Positions 22,695 through 33,643 of a stretch of DNA of 64,000 nucleotides are shown piece after piece. The stretch comes from Thermoplasmatota archaeon (GTDB lineage: Archaea > Thermoplasmatota > JAKEGO01), in NCBI GenBank assembly GCA_028279595.1, contig JANQNK010000004.1:124001-188000 (forward strand), in the 5' to 3' direction. The first letter of the stretch is position 1. Each line of letters begins with the position of its first letter. The notes beneath the pieces are model-generated. The model had not been told where the DNA came from, did not search any database, and saw nothing but the letters and a program-made list of their open reading frames with translations. The position numbers and the translations under genes are program-made.

Positions 22695-25600
22695 ATGAGG
22701 TTTGGTAGTTTAGTTATCGTTGGGATTATGCTTGCAATGGCGCTCACGCTAGTAGTGGGTGTGGAGGGTGCCGACATATATGTGGACGATGATTGGCCCG
22801 GAGCCGATTATGAGACCATACAGGACGCCCTCGACAACTCCCTGGATGGGGACACCATCTATGTGTATGCGGGAACGTACAATGAGACATGTACCGTCAA
22901 TGCCCAGGTCGAGATCTACGGCAACGGGACCGGTGAGACGATGGTCGACGGGGACCCTGACGGGAACATGAGCGGCGATAGGGGTTTCTATATCGCCGAT
23001 GACAAGGTCCTCCTGCAGGGACTCTCGGTCACGGGACATCCCGATGGGATATATATCGACAATAGCGCAGACGTCACGATCAATGATTGTGAGGTCTATG
23101 GCGGAAATTCCGGTATTTACATTTACCAATCACCACGATGCTGGGTTCTGAACAGCACTGTCCACAGTACACTGTACGGCATGTGGGTATACGAAAGTAA
23201 CGATGTGCATCTATACGAGAATTACATTACAAACGTTAGCAATTCGGGCGTGAGACCGTACTTCTCGAACGACCTGCTGATGGCCTACAACAACATCACC
23301 GACACGTGGATGGCGGCCAACGTCTACATGGCCAGACATGCTGTGATCAGGGGCAACGACATGCATTTCAACAATGCAGGCATCATCGATTATTACGGTT
23401 ACGAGAACGTGTTCTCGAACAACAACCTAACCGGAGACGGGAAGACCTACGGCGTACAACTGTACTACACTTACAATGCGTTCATCGGAACCAACACAAT
23501 GGTTGGCAGCGGTTTGATGATCAACGGAGGGAACTACACAAACCACTATCACAAGATCACGCTTGATAACACCGTCAATGGCCTTCCGCTGGAGTACAGG
23601 ACGGAGGATACTTCCGAACTGTTGAACAGCAACTACGGACAGGTCATCTTGGTCGGATGCGAGGATTTCATTGTCGAGAACCAGACCTTCGCCAACACCT
23701 CCGCTGGTGTCCTGCTCTTTTTCACGAATACGTCGAAGGTTAGGAACTGTACGTTCGACAATATCATCTACGGTATCTATTCTTTGGGATCCGACGAGAT
23801 AACGGTGAAGAAGTGCAATTTCACGGAAATCAACTACGGAATCAAAATGAACTTCGACGATAACGACTGGACGTTCGACCTGTTGACGTTCGATCAACTT
23901 GAGTTCAGTGCGATCAAGGCCTACATGTCGGATATCATCGATATTAAGGACCTTATACTCAATGGCTCGGACAATTATGCCATCGATCTGTACAATTGCG
24001 ATTTCGTAACGATGAGCGACCTCGTGATGTCGAACATTACCAGCCATGCTGTGTACGCCCAGTTTGTCCGTATCTTCTCCATCATGGACGTTTCCATCGA
24101 CGGAGTACACGATGGCATTCATCTCGAACACGTCAGGGGTAGCATCATCGAGCGGGTGAGCGTGAACGGGGCCGTCAATGGTATATCCATCGCCCAGGAT
24201 GGGAACACAACAGTCCGCGACTGTGACCTAGCGGTGAACACCACCGGAATATATCTTGATTCGGTATTCGATGGGACATTCTGGAACAACACGATGGTAG
24301 GCGGTGGGTTGATCCTCAACGGCGGCAACATGGACGAGGTCAACACGCACGACATTCCGACGAACAACACGTACGATTCAAAACCCATCATGTACGTAGC
24401 GAATGGAACGGACCTCCTGCTTGACGGGGATTACGCTCAGGTGATACTCGTGAACAGCACGAATGTCACATTAAGCGGACAGATCGTTGACGGGTTCATA
24501 CCTCTGATGGCGTACTATTCCTCGCATTGCAGGATAACCGATGTCCAGTACACCGGTGCGCTCGAGCTCGCGGCCATCGTGTACTATTCCGACAACTTCA
24601 CCTTCGATAATGGATCGTGGACCGATAACTACGGCGGCATCGCGGTAATTGGCTGCGACAACACTACAGTGGAGTACAATCTGTTCGAGAACAATACGGT
24701 GGAGGCATTCGCTTCCTTCAAGTCGAAGTCCAACCTCGTCTACATGAACGAGTTCATCGACAATGGGGCCTCGCAGGTCAGCGACGCCAGCACCTATGGC
24801 GGTAATATGTGGGACAACGGCACGATCGGCAACTACTGGACGGACTACATGGGCTACGATTACGATGGCGATGGGATCGGCAATAATTCGCATCCGATCC
24901 GGGTGATAAGCGGTCCAGCGCAGTACGATAACTATCCGTGGGGCGAGTTCGCGCCGAAGCTGACCAACTGCTCTGTCTCACCCAAGAATGGGACTGCGAC
25001 CACCACGTACACATACTACGTCAAGTACAGCGATTACGAGGGACGCGCTGCAGAGGTCGTCAGGGTCTACATCGATGGTAAGCATTACAATATGACCGCG
25101 AACGGCACCGGCGACTGGACCACGGGATGGTGGTTCACGTTCACGACCGATGAGAACATCACCCTCTCCAAGGGAGCCCACCTCATGGACTTCACCGCCT
25201 ACGATGGGATCCGTTGGGAGGGCCACAACTGCAGTGCAGGGCCCTATGTCAACGTACCGGCTCTTATCTTGAACATCAGTGCCGATCCGATGAGCGGGGC
25301 GAGCACCGAGACCTACACGTTCTATGCGGATTTCTACGACTTCGAGAACGCGACGGCCGAGGAGATGACGATCTCCATCAATGGAGGGGGGTCTCAGGAT
25401 ATGTGGAAGTACAATTCCAGTGACGACATCTCGTTCGATGGGATCACGTACATGTACATCACGACTCTGGATCCCGGCAATCACACCTTCAACCTCTCGG
25501 CACACGACACATGGGAGTGGACATACTCCGTCAACAACACGGGCCCTGTCGTGAACCATCCGCCAGAACTCCCGATGTGGATGGTGGACCCCTCATGGGG

Positions 25601-28448
25601 GGACAACAGCACGAACTTCACCTTCATGGTATCATACAATGACAACGAGACCGAGGAAGCGACCTTGATCTACATCGACTTCGACTGGGGCTCGTACATG
25701 ATGGACCTGAACGGATCGTGTCCATGCACGGGTGGGGCCCAATACCTCTACAATACGACGCTGCCATTCGGGTACCACAACTTCAGCTTCAGAGCATACG
25801 ATGGCGTCGAATGGACGTCCACGGTCATCGACCATGTCAAGGTGAACCAGATACCCGAGATCATGGATGGTTCGTTGTATCCGCTGGAGGGGAATTCCTC
25901 CATGCTATTCACGTTCAATGTGACCTATCTAGACCTGGACGGCGACGAGCCAGAATGGGTGCATGTCAACCTCAACAACGATTCGTACCTGATGAGTCAG
26001 GTCGATGCGATGGACACGAACTACACGAACGCCACGCTCTACGAATACGAGACGTACCTGCTTGCGGGCAATTACACCTACAACTTCTCCGCGAGCGATG
26101 GATATGTCACCATATGGCTTGCCGGCGGCGACATCAGGGTGAACCAGTCAGACGTTCCAGTCAAACCGATCGCTTACATCGACGAGTTATCACCGAACCC
26201 GGCGAGGTCGTTCGACCTGGTCCATTTCCTGGGCCACGGGAGCGGTGGGAACATCACGGAATGGAACTGGACCTCGGATATCGATGGAATGCTACACAAC
26301 GGCCCCGAGTACAATTCAAGTGACCTCAGTTACGGGGACCACAATATCTCGTTCACCGTCATGAACGAGGATGAGCTGTGGAGCGACCCGGTCGTTGTCA
26401 TGCTGTACGTGAACAACCCGCCCGAGCTGTCCGACATGTCGGTCGACCCCGAGTGGGGCACCGACGAGACCGTGTTCAACTTCACCGTCATCTACTCCGA
26501 CGTCGAGGACGTCAACGCGACCGAAGTCGACCTGAACATCGGAGGAACGATCCACATCATGGATATCGCCGATTGGTGTCCGTGTGGTCCGAATACTACC
26601 TACACCCTGATTACAACGCTCGATTTCGGTGAGTATACATTCAACTTCAGTGCGTTCGACGGCATGGAGTGGGTCTGGAGCCCGGACGAGACATTGAAGG
26701 TCGACCAGGCACCGGAACTCTCCGGGTTCAGTATCGAGCCGCTCGGTGGGAACACCTCGACGGTCATCTACTTCAACATTACCTACACGGATGCGGACGA
26801 CGATGCGCCCGAGTACATCGATGTGATGATCGACGGTGACGACTATCCGATGACCAAGGTCGAATCCGGTGACATGGACTACACTGACGGTGTGGAATAC
26901 ACATACTTCGCGCTGATCAGCGAGGGTAACCACACATACTACGTCGAAGCGAGTGACGGATGGATCTCCGTCAGGAGCGACCAGAGGACTGGCTATCTCG
27001 AGGAGGGCAACGAGGAGACGTTCATCCTCGAGGACACGTCGTACGTCGGGAACGCCACGTTCACCATCACATGGGAGGATGAGGAGGACCACACCGGAGC
27101 GGAGAACGAGGGCGACACCTTCAAGCTGACCATCACCGACCCGAACGGGACGGAGATGAACGCGACCGCGACTAACGAGCATGGCGAGCCGGGTGAGATC
27201 ACCATCGTCTTCGAGTACGGTGAGAACGAGACGGTCACCGGCGATTGGACGATCGTCGTCGAGCTTGTCGACGCCGGCGAACAGGAGGCGGTCGGATTCC
27301 CGGTGAACACATCCGATTTCGCGAACAACTTCACGCTGCTTACACCCGCCACACCGCTGGCGGTCGAGGAGGCCGAAGGCCCGGTCAAACCGATCGCATA
27401 CATCGATTCCATAACCCCGAACCCCGCAGAGCCAGGTCAGAAGGTCACGTTCGTCGGGCATGGGACCGGCGGGACCATCGTGGACTATGAGTGGATGTCG
27501 AACATCGACGACGCAATGGAGCTCAGCGACCAGGACATGTTCAACAAGAGCACCCTGTCAGTGGGCACCCACAACATCACCCTGCGTGTGCGCAACGACG
27601 ACGGCCTTTGGAGCGACACGGTGATGGAGCAGCTCATCGTCAGGGGAACGGCTCCACTTCCCGATCTCAAGATCGATACGATAACCATGGTTCCCTCAGA
27701 GCCGAAGGCGGACGAGGAGGTCTCCATCGTCATCAACCTCGAGAACATCGGAAATGCAAGCGCCGAATTCACCATTGGAGTGTACTATCACGATGCGAAC
27801 ACGTCATACATGACCATCGGTGACCTCACCCTGATCGAGACATTCAATATAACGATCGGAGCCGACGGCTCGGATTCGTACACGGCATACTGGGACGCCG
27901 TCGAGGGCGAGTGGGAGATAGTGATCTGGGGCGATCCGGAGGACGAAGTAGTCGAGCTCCGGAAGAACAACAACGTCAAGGACAAGGACATCACGGTATC
28001 CAAGTCGACCGAGAAGGATGAGGACAAGGCGGAGGGCATCGACGCCACCGTCGGGTTCATCATGCTCCTTATCATCCTCGGCGTCGTAGCTGCGATCTTC
28101 TTCCTGATGAGGAAGGCTCCCGAAGGGAAACCACCTGCAGAGGGACCTGAGGACCGGGGCTGGGATAGAGATGAGGACCTCGGTGAGGAGAGGACCGGTG
28201 AGAGCCCCATGCATGAAGAGGGAGGCACCGAGGGCGAGAACCCGATGTACGAGGAGGAGGGCGCCGCTGACGCACCTGACGATCCGGATGCCGGAGACTC
28301 CAAGGCCCCGGAGGATGGCATCGATGACGACCGCAGTCGACGGAAGTCCATCGGGTCCCCTGCAAGCTACGAGGAGAACTTCAACCCGGAAGGCCCGGAC
28401 GATGCGGCCCCTGCCCAGGACTACAACTCATCGAGATCGAACTCGTAA
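22695..28448 (+). CDS. Large surface protein: NosD-like beta-helix, Ig-like repeats, CARDB, membrane anchor
   Basis: About 1917 residues. A signal peptide (1-26, ending VEGA) is followed by a right-handed beta-helix (about 30-760) with the DDDWPGADYETIQDALD opening typical of archaeal NosD/PbH proteins. The helix closes with the NYWTDYMGYDYDGDGIG motif. Then come at least six related beta-sandwich repeats (about 770-1440), which recur as 'P.W...S.FTF.V.Y.D' followed by 'G.H.F.F.A.DG..W'. Further PKD-like units and a CARDB domain (about 1655-1770) precede a single membrane helix (about 1788-1810) and an acidic cytoplasmic tail. It is rich in N-x-S/T, so heavy N-glycosylation is likely. GGTGA 5 bases before the ATG at 22695 selects this start over the GTG at 22680. 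Probably a cell-surface polysaccharide-binding or adhesion protein. Confidence 0.88.
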   Translation: MRFGSLVIVGIMLAMALTLVVGVEGADIYVDDDWPGADYETIQDALDNSLDGDTIYVYAGTYNETCTVNAQVEIYGNGTGETMVDGDPDGNMSGDRGFYIADDKVLLQGLSVTGHPDGIYIDNSADVTINDCEVYGGNSGIYIYQSPRCWVLNSTVHSTLYGMWVYESNDVHLYENYITNVSNSGVRPYFSNDLLMAYNNITDTWMAANVYMARHAVIRGNDMHFNNAGIIDYYGYENVFSNNNLTGDGKTYGVQLYYTYNAFIGTNTMVGSGLMINGGNYTNHYHKITLDNTVNGLPLEYRTEDTSELLNSNYGQVILVGCEDFIVENQTFANTSAGVLLFFTNTSKVRNCTFDNIIYGIYSLGSDEITVKKCNFTEINYGIKMNFDDNDWTFDLLTFDQLEFSAIKAYMSDIIDIKDLILNGSDNYAIDLYNCDFVTMSDLVMSNITSHAVYAQFVRIFSIMDVSIDGVHDGIHLEHVRGSIIERVSVNGAVNGISIAQDGNTTVRDCDLAVNTTGIYLDSVFDGTFWNNTMVGGGLILNGGNMDEVNTHDIPTNNTYDSKPIMYVANGTDLLLDGDYAQVILVNSTNVTLSGQIVDGFIPLMAYYSSHCRITDVQYTGALELAAIVYYSDNFTFDNGSWTDNYGGIAVIGCDNTTVEYNLFENNTVEAFASFKSKSNLVYMNEFIDNGASQVSDASTYGGNMWDNGTIGNYWTDYMGYDYDGDGIGNNSHPIRVISGPAQYDNYPWGEFAPKLTNCSVSPKNGTATTTYTYYVKYSDYEGRAAEVVRVYIDGKHYNMTANGTGDWTTGWWFTFTTDENITLSKGAHLMDFTAYDGIRWEGHNCSAGPYVNVPALILNISADPMSGASTETYTFYADFYDFENATAEEMTISINGGGSQDMWKYNSSDDISFDGITYMYITTLDPGNHTFNLSAHDTWEWTYSVNNTGPVVNHPPELPMWMVDPSWGDNSTNFTFMVSYNDNETEEATLIYIDFDWGSYMMDLNGSCPCTGGAQYLYNTTLPFGYHNFSFRAYDGVEWTSTVIDHVKVNQIPEIMDGSLYPLEGNSSMLFTFNVTYLDLDGDEPEWVHVNLNNDSYLMSQVDAMDTNYTNATLYEYETYLLAGNYTYNFSASDGYVTIWLAGGDIRVNQSDVPVKPIAYIDELSPNPARSFDLVHFLGHGSGGNITEWNWTSDIDGMLHNGPEYNSSDLSYGDHNISFTVMNEDELWSDPVVVMLYVNNPPELSDMSVDPEWGTDETVFNFTVIYSDVEDVNATEVDLNIGGTIHIMDIADWCPCGPNTTYTLITTLDFGEYTFNFSAFDGMEWVWSPDETLKVDQAPELSGFSIEPLGGNTSTVIYFNITYTDADDDAPEYIDVMIDGDDYPMTKVESGDMDYTDGVEYTYFALISEGNHTYYVEASDGWISVRSDQRTGYLEEGNEETFILEDTSYVGNATFTITWEDEEDHTGAENEGDTFKLTITDPNGTEMNATATNEHGEPGEITIVFEYGENETVTGDWTIVVELVDAGEQEAVGFPVNTSDFANNFTLLTPATPLAVEEAEGPVKPIAYIDSITPNPAEPGQKVTFVGHGTGGTIVDYEWMSNIDDAMELSDQDMFNKSTLSVGTHNITLRVRNDDGLWSDTVMEQLIVRGTAPLPDLKIDTITMVPSEPKADEEVSIVINLENIGNASAEFTIGVYYHDANTSYMTIGDLTLIETFNITIGADGSDSYTAYWDAVEGEWEIVIWGDPEDEVVELRKNNNVKDKDITVSKSTEKDEDKAEGIDATVGFIMLLIILGVVAAIFFLMRKAPEGKPPAEGPEDRGWDRDEDLGEERTGESPMHEEGGTEGENPMYEEEGAADAPDDPDAGDSKAPEDGIDDDRSRRKSIGSPASYEENFNPEGPDDAAPAQDYNSSRSNS

Positions 28449-28512
28449 GATGCCGTTCCAGGCTCGGTCATCGAAACCTGAATGGGTCACGCAGCCCAAC
28501 GTGGGCCAGCAT

Positions 28513-28521
28513 CCTTAAATG
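28513..28521 (+). promoter_or_regulatory. TATA-like box for the second beta-helix gene
   Basis: CCTTAAATG lies about 30 bases before the expected transcript start near 28543. The rest of the 28449-28583 gap shows no gene. Confidence 0.45.
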
Positions 28522-28583
28522 TAGCGAGTACGTAACGTGGTAGCGATAGGGGGACTGGTAGACTGAGACCGCTGATTCCGCTC

Positions 28584-31190
28584 GTGATCGCCGTGACGTT
28601 CCTAGCCATGACCGTGTTCGCAGCAGGTGAGACGATAACCGTGGCACCGGACGAGGGGCCCGGTGTGGATTACACCGTGATACAGGAAGCGATCAATGCA
28701 TCGTCCGCAGGTGATACGATATACATCATGAATGGCGGATATTACGAAATGATCACCATAGACAAGGACATCACTTTGAGGGGGGAGATCGCCGGGCAGG
28801 CCATCATCAATGGCAGCAATCTCTGGGATGTGGTCACCATCCTCGCAGATAATGTCACCATCATCGATCTCACCATTGAAGCGAGCAATCACGCGGTCTC
28901 CGGGATCGCAGGGATCCATATCGAGGGATCGAACTGTACGATATCAGGCTGCATCGTGCGATGGAACCGCAACGGTATAATCATTAAGGACGCCCTTGAA
29001 CCATATGGACATATTTCCAACATATCCATAGTTGACAGCCACTTCGAGGACAATCAGTGGGGCGTCAATGCCTATCTGAACTCGTCAGGTGTGTCAGTGA
29101 GGAACTGCACTTTCATCAACAATTCAGACGGGGTCCAGTTCTGGAGTTCCGACGACGGTTCCGTCCTGGACTGTTCCTTCGACAACAACGTCTACGCCAT
29201 CGATATGCAGGTCTCGAATCGGACCGCGATCGAGGGTGTCGACATCGTTGGACGATACTATGGCATTCAGATGGTGGGTTGCAACGATGTCACGGTCCGG
29301 AGTACCAATATCACCGATGCTCCGTTCGGTGGGTTCACGATCTCGAACTGCCTCGGCATCGGGATGTACGAGGTCGTGATGGTCAACAGCCTCTTCACCC
29401 TGGCAGGCGATGACAGCGGCCACTACGCCACACACACCATCGAGAACTGCACGTCAGATGGTGAGGGCATTCAATATCTGGTCGGGCTGAGCGACAGTGA
29501 ACTGTCCATCGGCGGTGGACCCGTCTACCTCATCGACGGCGCCAACGTAACGATGAGGGATGCGAACAGGACATCGCTGAGATACGGGTTCGTGATCGTC
29601 AATTGCACCGGTGTGACGATCGAAAACGTCTCCTTTTCACAGAATGTCTACGACCTGAGGGCGATAGACTGTACCGATCTGACCGTAAGCGGATGTGTCT
29701 TCGAGGACCCCACTTACAGATCGGTCTGGATAACCCGGGGTTCGGGAACAGCCTTGATCGACAATGACATCCTGAACGGCACAGGGATCTATCTGGATTC
29801 CAGTACGGACCACGAGCTGATGGGGAACAGGATCGCAAGCGGCGATATCATCATCGTCGGAGACGAGCTCGACCATTTCCTGGGCACGTGGACGAACAAC
29901 ACCGTGGACGAAGAGCCTGTGATATACGTTAGAGACGTCCACTCAGGGACATTTACCATCGAAGGCAGCCTTGTCTATCTCGTCAACTGTACCGGTATCG
30001 GAGTGGAGAACGAGACGATATCCCACGATATCCTCGATCTGAACGTCTACTTCTGTGATGACCTCCACTTCACTGACGTCACCTTCAACGGGAGCGAGAT
30101 CGATGGAATGGTAAGGAATTCAACGGTATCCTTCCTCAACAACTCCATCACTTCCGACCTCGAACTGGTCGCCTACGATTCGAGGATCGTGTTCCGGGAC
30201 AACGTACTCGAAAACGAGGACCTTTCCATCAGGTACTACGATCCCGTCTCGGCATCCTTCGAGAGGAACGATATCACCTCGGGTTCGGGCAGGATCAGTG
30301 TTACCCGGGGGAGCTGCAACGTATCCTGGAACGATCTGGATGGATGCAGTCTCTGGTACGGCAGCGTGCAGGACTCCATGGTCCTGTTCAATGATCTGAA
30401 TGGATCCGAGATAAGTCTCTTCACCTGCGAATACATGACCATCTCGAACAATATCGTCATGAACGCTTCGACCGGATTACTTGTCGAAAGGGGATCGCAT
30501 CTATCGATCGCCTCGAACGAATTCACATCTGTGGGTTCAGGGATCGTCATGAACACAGCGGATAACTGCACCATCAGTTCCAACGAGGTCCTTTCGGACC
30601 AAAGATGGGGCTCGGGGATCAGTGTTTCGATATCGGATTCCGAGATCAGCGATAACATCTGCGAAGGGCTGTCATACGGGATCGGTGTGGATTCCTCGGA
30701 CAACCTTACCATATCCGGAAATCACTGTGACGACAATGCATACTCGGGCATCAAGGTAGGCAGGTTCACAACGAACTCGACGGTAACCGCCAATGATTGC
30801 GAGGAGAACACCTACGGGATCGAGATCGACCCCGACGCCAGCAGGAACGTCATCAGCTGGAACGTCCTGATCAACAACACGCTGGGCATCAACGGGAACG
30901 GCACGAACAACACCTTCCTGAACAATACGGTCGAGGACAGGAAGGGATCGCCCCCTGGGCCATCGCCCACGACCGATGGCGACGATGACGACATGGGGAT
31001 CAGGGTCGAGGACCTCATCTGCGTCATCTCACTCTTCGTCTTCGTGATCGTGTTCCTGATATCGGCGTTCGCTCCGAAACATGTGAAGAGGAAGAAAAAG
31101 GAGTTAAAGACCCGTCACAAGACCAGCCAGGACAAGTACCTTAGGACGAAGACGAACCTACCAGAGCATAGGAAGAGAAGATTAAAGTAG
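28584..31190 (+). CDS. NosD-like parallel beta-helix surface protein with basic cytoplasmic tail
   Basis: About 868 residues from a GTG at 28584. A hydrophobic leader ending VFAAG is followed by the beta-helix opening 'VDYTVIQEAINASSAGDTI'. About 700 residues of right-handed beta-helix follow, with many N-x-T/S sites and 'NCTFINNSDGVQ'-type rungs. One membrane helix (about residues 808-830) and a strongly basic tail of about 40 residues (KRKKKELKTRHK...) end the protein, unlike the acidic tail of its neighbour. The start is uncertain: from the GTG the leader lacks a basic n-region. An in-frame CTG at 28563 would add the residues LRPLIPL and supply it. The gene's 3' end overlaps the convergent ATPase gene by 9 bases. 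Confidence 0.82.
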   Translation: MIAVTFLAMTVFAAGETITVAPDEGPGVDYTVIQEAINASSAGDTIYIMNGGYYEMITIDKDITLRGEIAGQAIINGSNLWDVVTILADNVTIIDLTIEASNHAVSGIAGIHIEGSNCTISGCIVRWNRNGIIIKDALEPYGHISNISIVDSHFEDNQWGVNAYLNSSGVSVRNCTFINNSDGVQFWSSDDGSVLDCSFDNNVYAIDMQVSNRTAIEGVDIVGRYYGIQMVGCNDVTVRSTNITDAPFGGFTISNCLGIGMYEVVMVNSLFTLAGDDSGHYATHTIENCTSDGEGIQYLVGLSDSELSIGGGPVYLIDGANVTMRDANRTSLRYGFVIVNCTGVTIENVSFSQNVYDLRAIDCTDLTVSGCVFEDPTYRSVWITRGSGTALIDNDILNGTGIYLDSSTDHELMGNRIASGDIIIVGDELDHFLGTWTNNTVDEEPVIYVRDVHSGTFTIEGSLVYLVNCTGIGVENETISHDILDLNVYFCDDLHFTDVTFNGSEIDGMVRNSTVSFLNNSITSDLELVAYDSRIVFRDNVLENEDLSIRYYDPVSASFERNDITSGSGRISVTRGSCNVSWNDLDGCSLWYGSVQDSMVLFNDLNGSEISLFTCEYMTISNNIVMNASTGLLVERGSHLSIASNEFTSVGSGIVMNTADNCTISSNEVLSDQRWGSGISVSISDSEISDNICEGLSYGIGVDSSDNLTISGNHCDDNAYSGIKVGRFTTNSTVTANDCEENTYGIEIDPDASRNVISWNVLINNTLGINGNGTNNTFLNNTVEDRKGSPPGPSPTTDGDDDDMGIRVEDLICVISLFVFVIVFLISAFAPKHVKRKKKELKTRHKTSQDKYLRTKTNLPEHRKRRLK

Positions 31191-33626
31191 GAACTTCGTG
31201 AGGAACTTGTCCTCGTTCCCGGATAGTCCGTCGAAGTAGACGACACGGCTTCCCTTCGTCGAAACGTAAGTTACCCTGTAGTATGGATAGAGGACGTCCT
31301 CGAGGCGGATGACGTCGCCCTTGTACAGGAGGCCGACCATCCTCTCGATCTCCTTGTGGCTCGTCGTGGGCTTGAAGAGCTCCTCGAACACCGGAGCCTG
31401 TTCTATTGATGGCATCTCCTTTGAGTAGAGCTTGAATTTTACCGTCATCGATTGGAGGTAGACGTCCTCCTCGAAACGTACGAGTCCATCCTCCTTCAAT
31501 CGGTGGAGCATCCGTTCGACGACGGATTCATCCATCTGGAGGGTCTCGACGAGGTTTCCCAGGGTGTGAGGGTCCTTCAGTGCCATGAAGAGCCTTACCT
31601 CGTCGTCCGACAGGCCCATGAGCAGGGGGATGCCCTCAGACCTCCTGAGTCCCGATCCTCCTATCCTTCCGACCTCGCCGGTCATCCTGTCCCATAGCAG
31701 GGTCCGGATGGCCTGCTTCTTCATGATCAGGCCTGACTTGACATGCCGGAAGGTGACCTTGGTCAGCGGGAGGCCCACATCCTCGACGGATTCGACCATC
31801 TCCTTGGTCATGAACCCCTTTGCCTTGGATGTGGCGATCTCCGTGATATCCTCCTTATCGTGGAGCGGAGCGAATATCGCCATGGTCGGGCCGTCGGTCT
31901 CCCCGGGTCCCTCCTCTGGCTCGATGTCCGGTTCGTCATCCTCTCCCGACTGCAACTCGTCGAGAGAGAAGCTCGGGAGGCCTTCTGGGTCCGTTGGTCC
32001 GTCATCCTCATCGGGGAAGCCCACGCGGTCGATGTCGACCTCGTCCTCGGGATCTCCCGAGTGTTCGTCTTCAGCATCGGGTTCCTCGATCGCTGTATCG
32101 GGGACATCGGCGTCTATCGTTTCTTGCTCGTCATCGATATCAGGTTCCTCGTCCTCGTCGGGATCGAGTTCCTGTTCGCGCTCTCGCGGGCGATAGGTCG
32201 CCCCCGCGAACGGCGCTGGGTCGCCCCGCTTCCTCGCCGAGGGTGCGATGTCGCTCTTCCTGTCCGTTGGAACGGCCTGCCTTCCAGCGTGGTGGCTTGC
32301 CCTTGGTCGGACAGTGAACACGAACGATCTGTTCTGTGTCTGCTGGTCCGCGAGCACGCCGACGCCGATGGGGAGACCCCTGATGAAATCCGAGTCCGCC
32401 ATCATGGACGGCATCTTGGCGGGCATCCGCCTCCTCAGGGCGGTGATGTCGTCCTCGAGCGCGAGATTGTGACCGATCATGACATCGACCTGGGAAAGCA
32501 CGTCGTCGTTCGTCGCAGCCGGCCTCTGGGTGGCGAGAACGAGCGCGCAACCTGGCTTTCTGCCCAACTTGGCGTATTCCACCAATGAGGAGGTGGCCGG
32601 TGTCTCCCCCTTGTGGGGAAGCATGAGATGTGCCTCATCGATGAGCAGCCATGTGACGGGGATCGTCTCGGCGGTCATTGCCGAGTCCGCTATTATCTCT
32701 GCGTCCTCGGCCCTGGTCGCCTGGATCCTTGCCTCAAGCACCTTCCTGGCCAGTATCCCGACCACGAGCGCCCTGGAGTTCTCGCCGAGCCGTTGATGGC
32801 TGACGTCGATGACGGTTACCTGGTTCGGTACGGAGATCTGGTCCATCGAGGAGCCCTCCTCCTCGAATATGCCCCAGAGCTTGGCGGATTCGAAACGCGC
32901 GATGACGGACCGCCGGGTCGCCGGGGCGAAGCCGCGGTCCCTTGAGAGTATGTCGACGTCCTTCTCGATGACGGTGATGACGTCGTCGATGCTGTACTTC
33001 TCGCGTCCCTCGACCTTCATCTTCCGGCCCTTCGGGCTGAGGTACCTGTATCCCTCGAGCGCCTTCTGGAGGGCCGTGCCGATGAGAAGTCCCTGGACCT
33101 TGAACCGGTCTATGTCGAAGACCGAACACCAGTCCTCGGCGGTCATGTCGGACACGGTGATGCTGAAGGGTTCGTCCACTGTCTCGCGTAGCTCGTTGAA
33201 GTAGCCGGCGGGGGCCATGACCTTCATGTTGTTGAGGCCCTGGACCTTCATCCCCCACTTCTTGAGCGCGTCACGTTCCGACTTCGACCTGTTGGGGAAC
33301 TTCATGGACCAGAATACGCCCACAGGATCGACGATTACCACGCCTATGCCTGTCTTCGTCCCCGCGAGCTCCTCCGCGACGACCCCGAGGGTGTAACTCT
33401 TGCCGGACCCCCTCTTCCCGCAGATGAACACGATGTGGGGGAACCTGGCATCGACCATCACCTTCCGCTCGTGGAACTTGCCGGCCTCGGTCACGGCCCC
33501 GACGTACATGAGGCCTTTCTTCCCTGCGCGCTTGTGTCCAGTGGACGAGCGTCCGATGACGACCATGTCCCTGTCCTCGAGCGGGCTGAACGGGGAATCG
33601 ACCGGTATAGGAACAAGCTTTGGCAT
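31182..33626 (-). CDS. HerA-like DNA-translocase ATPase with winged-helix C-terminus
   Basis: An 814-residue ATPase of the HerA/FtsK clade (DUF87-like). Residues 1-50 form a small beta-rich N-terminal domain. Walker A GKRGSGKSYT is near residue 70, Walker B WLLIDEAHL near 325, and a downstream LATQRP sensor-like segment plus an Arg-rich stretch (ITALRRRMP) follow. Residues about 480-600 are an acidic, Glu/Asp-rich linker. A winged-helix segment (LSDDEVRLFMALKDP...VVERMLHRLKEDGLV) lies near 660-715. HerA works with the NurA nuclease in archaeal end resection, but nurA and mre11/rad50 are not beside it, so a different partner is possible. The ATG at 33626 is about 25 bases from a TATA-like box and preceded by GGGAGG. 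Confidence 0.85.
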   Translation of the reverse strand: MPKLVPIPVDSPFSPLEDRDMVVIGRSSTGHKRAGKKGLMYVGAVTEAGKFHERKVMVDARFPHIVFICGKRGSGKSYTLGVVAEELAGTKTGIGVVIVDPVGVFWSMKFPNRSKSERDALKKWGMKVQGLNNMKVMAPAGYFNELRETVDEPFSITVSDMTAEDWCSVFDIDRFKVQGLLIGTALQKALEGYRYLSPKGRKMKVEGREKYSIDDVITVIEKDVDILSRDRGFAPATRRSVIARFESAKLWGIFEEEGSSMDQISVPNQVTVIDVSHQRLGENSRALVVGILARKVLEARIQATRAEDAEIIADSAMTAETIPVTWLLIDEAHLMLPHKGETPATSSLVEYAKLGRKPGCALVLATQRPAATNDDVLSQVDVMIGHNLALEDDITALRRRMPAKMPSMMADSDFIRGLPIGVGVLADQQTQNRSFVFTVRPRASHHAGRQAVPTDRKSDIAPSARKRGDPAPFAGATYRPREREQELDPDEDEEPDIDDEQETIDADVPDTAIEEPDAEDEHSGDPEDEVDIDRVGFPDEDDGPTDPEGLPSFSLDELQSGEDDEPDIEPEEGPGETDGPTMAIFAPLHDKEDITEIATSKAKGFMTKEMVESVEDVGLPLTKVTFRHVKSGLIMKKQAIRTLLWDRMTGEVGRIGGSGLRRSEGIPLLMGLSDDEVRLFMALKDPHTLGNLVETLQMDESVVERMLHRLKEDGLVRFEEDVYLQSMTVKFKLYSKEMPSIEQAPVFEELFKPTTSHKEIERMVGLLYKGDVIRLEDVLYPYYRVTYVSTKGSRVVYFDGLSGNEDKFLTKFLL

Positions 33627-33643
33627 CCTCCCGCCATCGTGTG

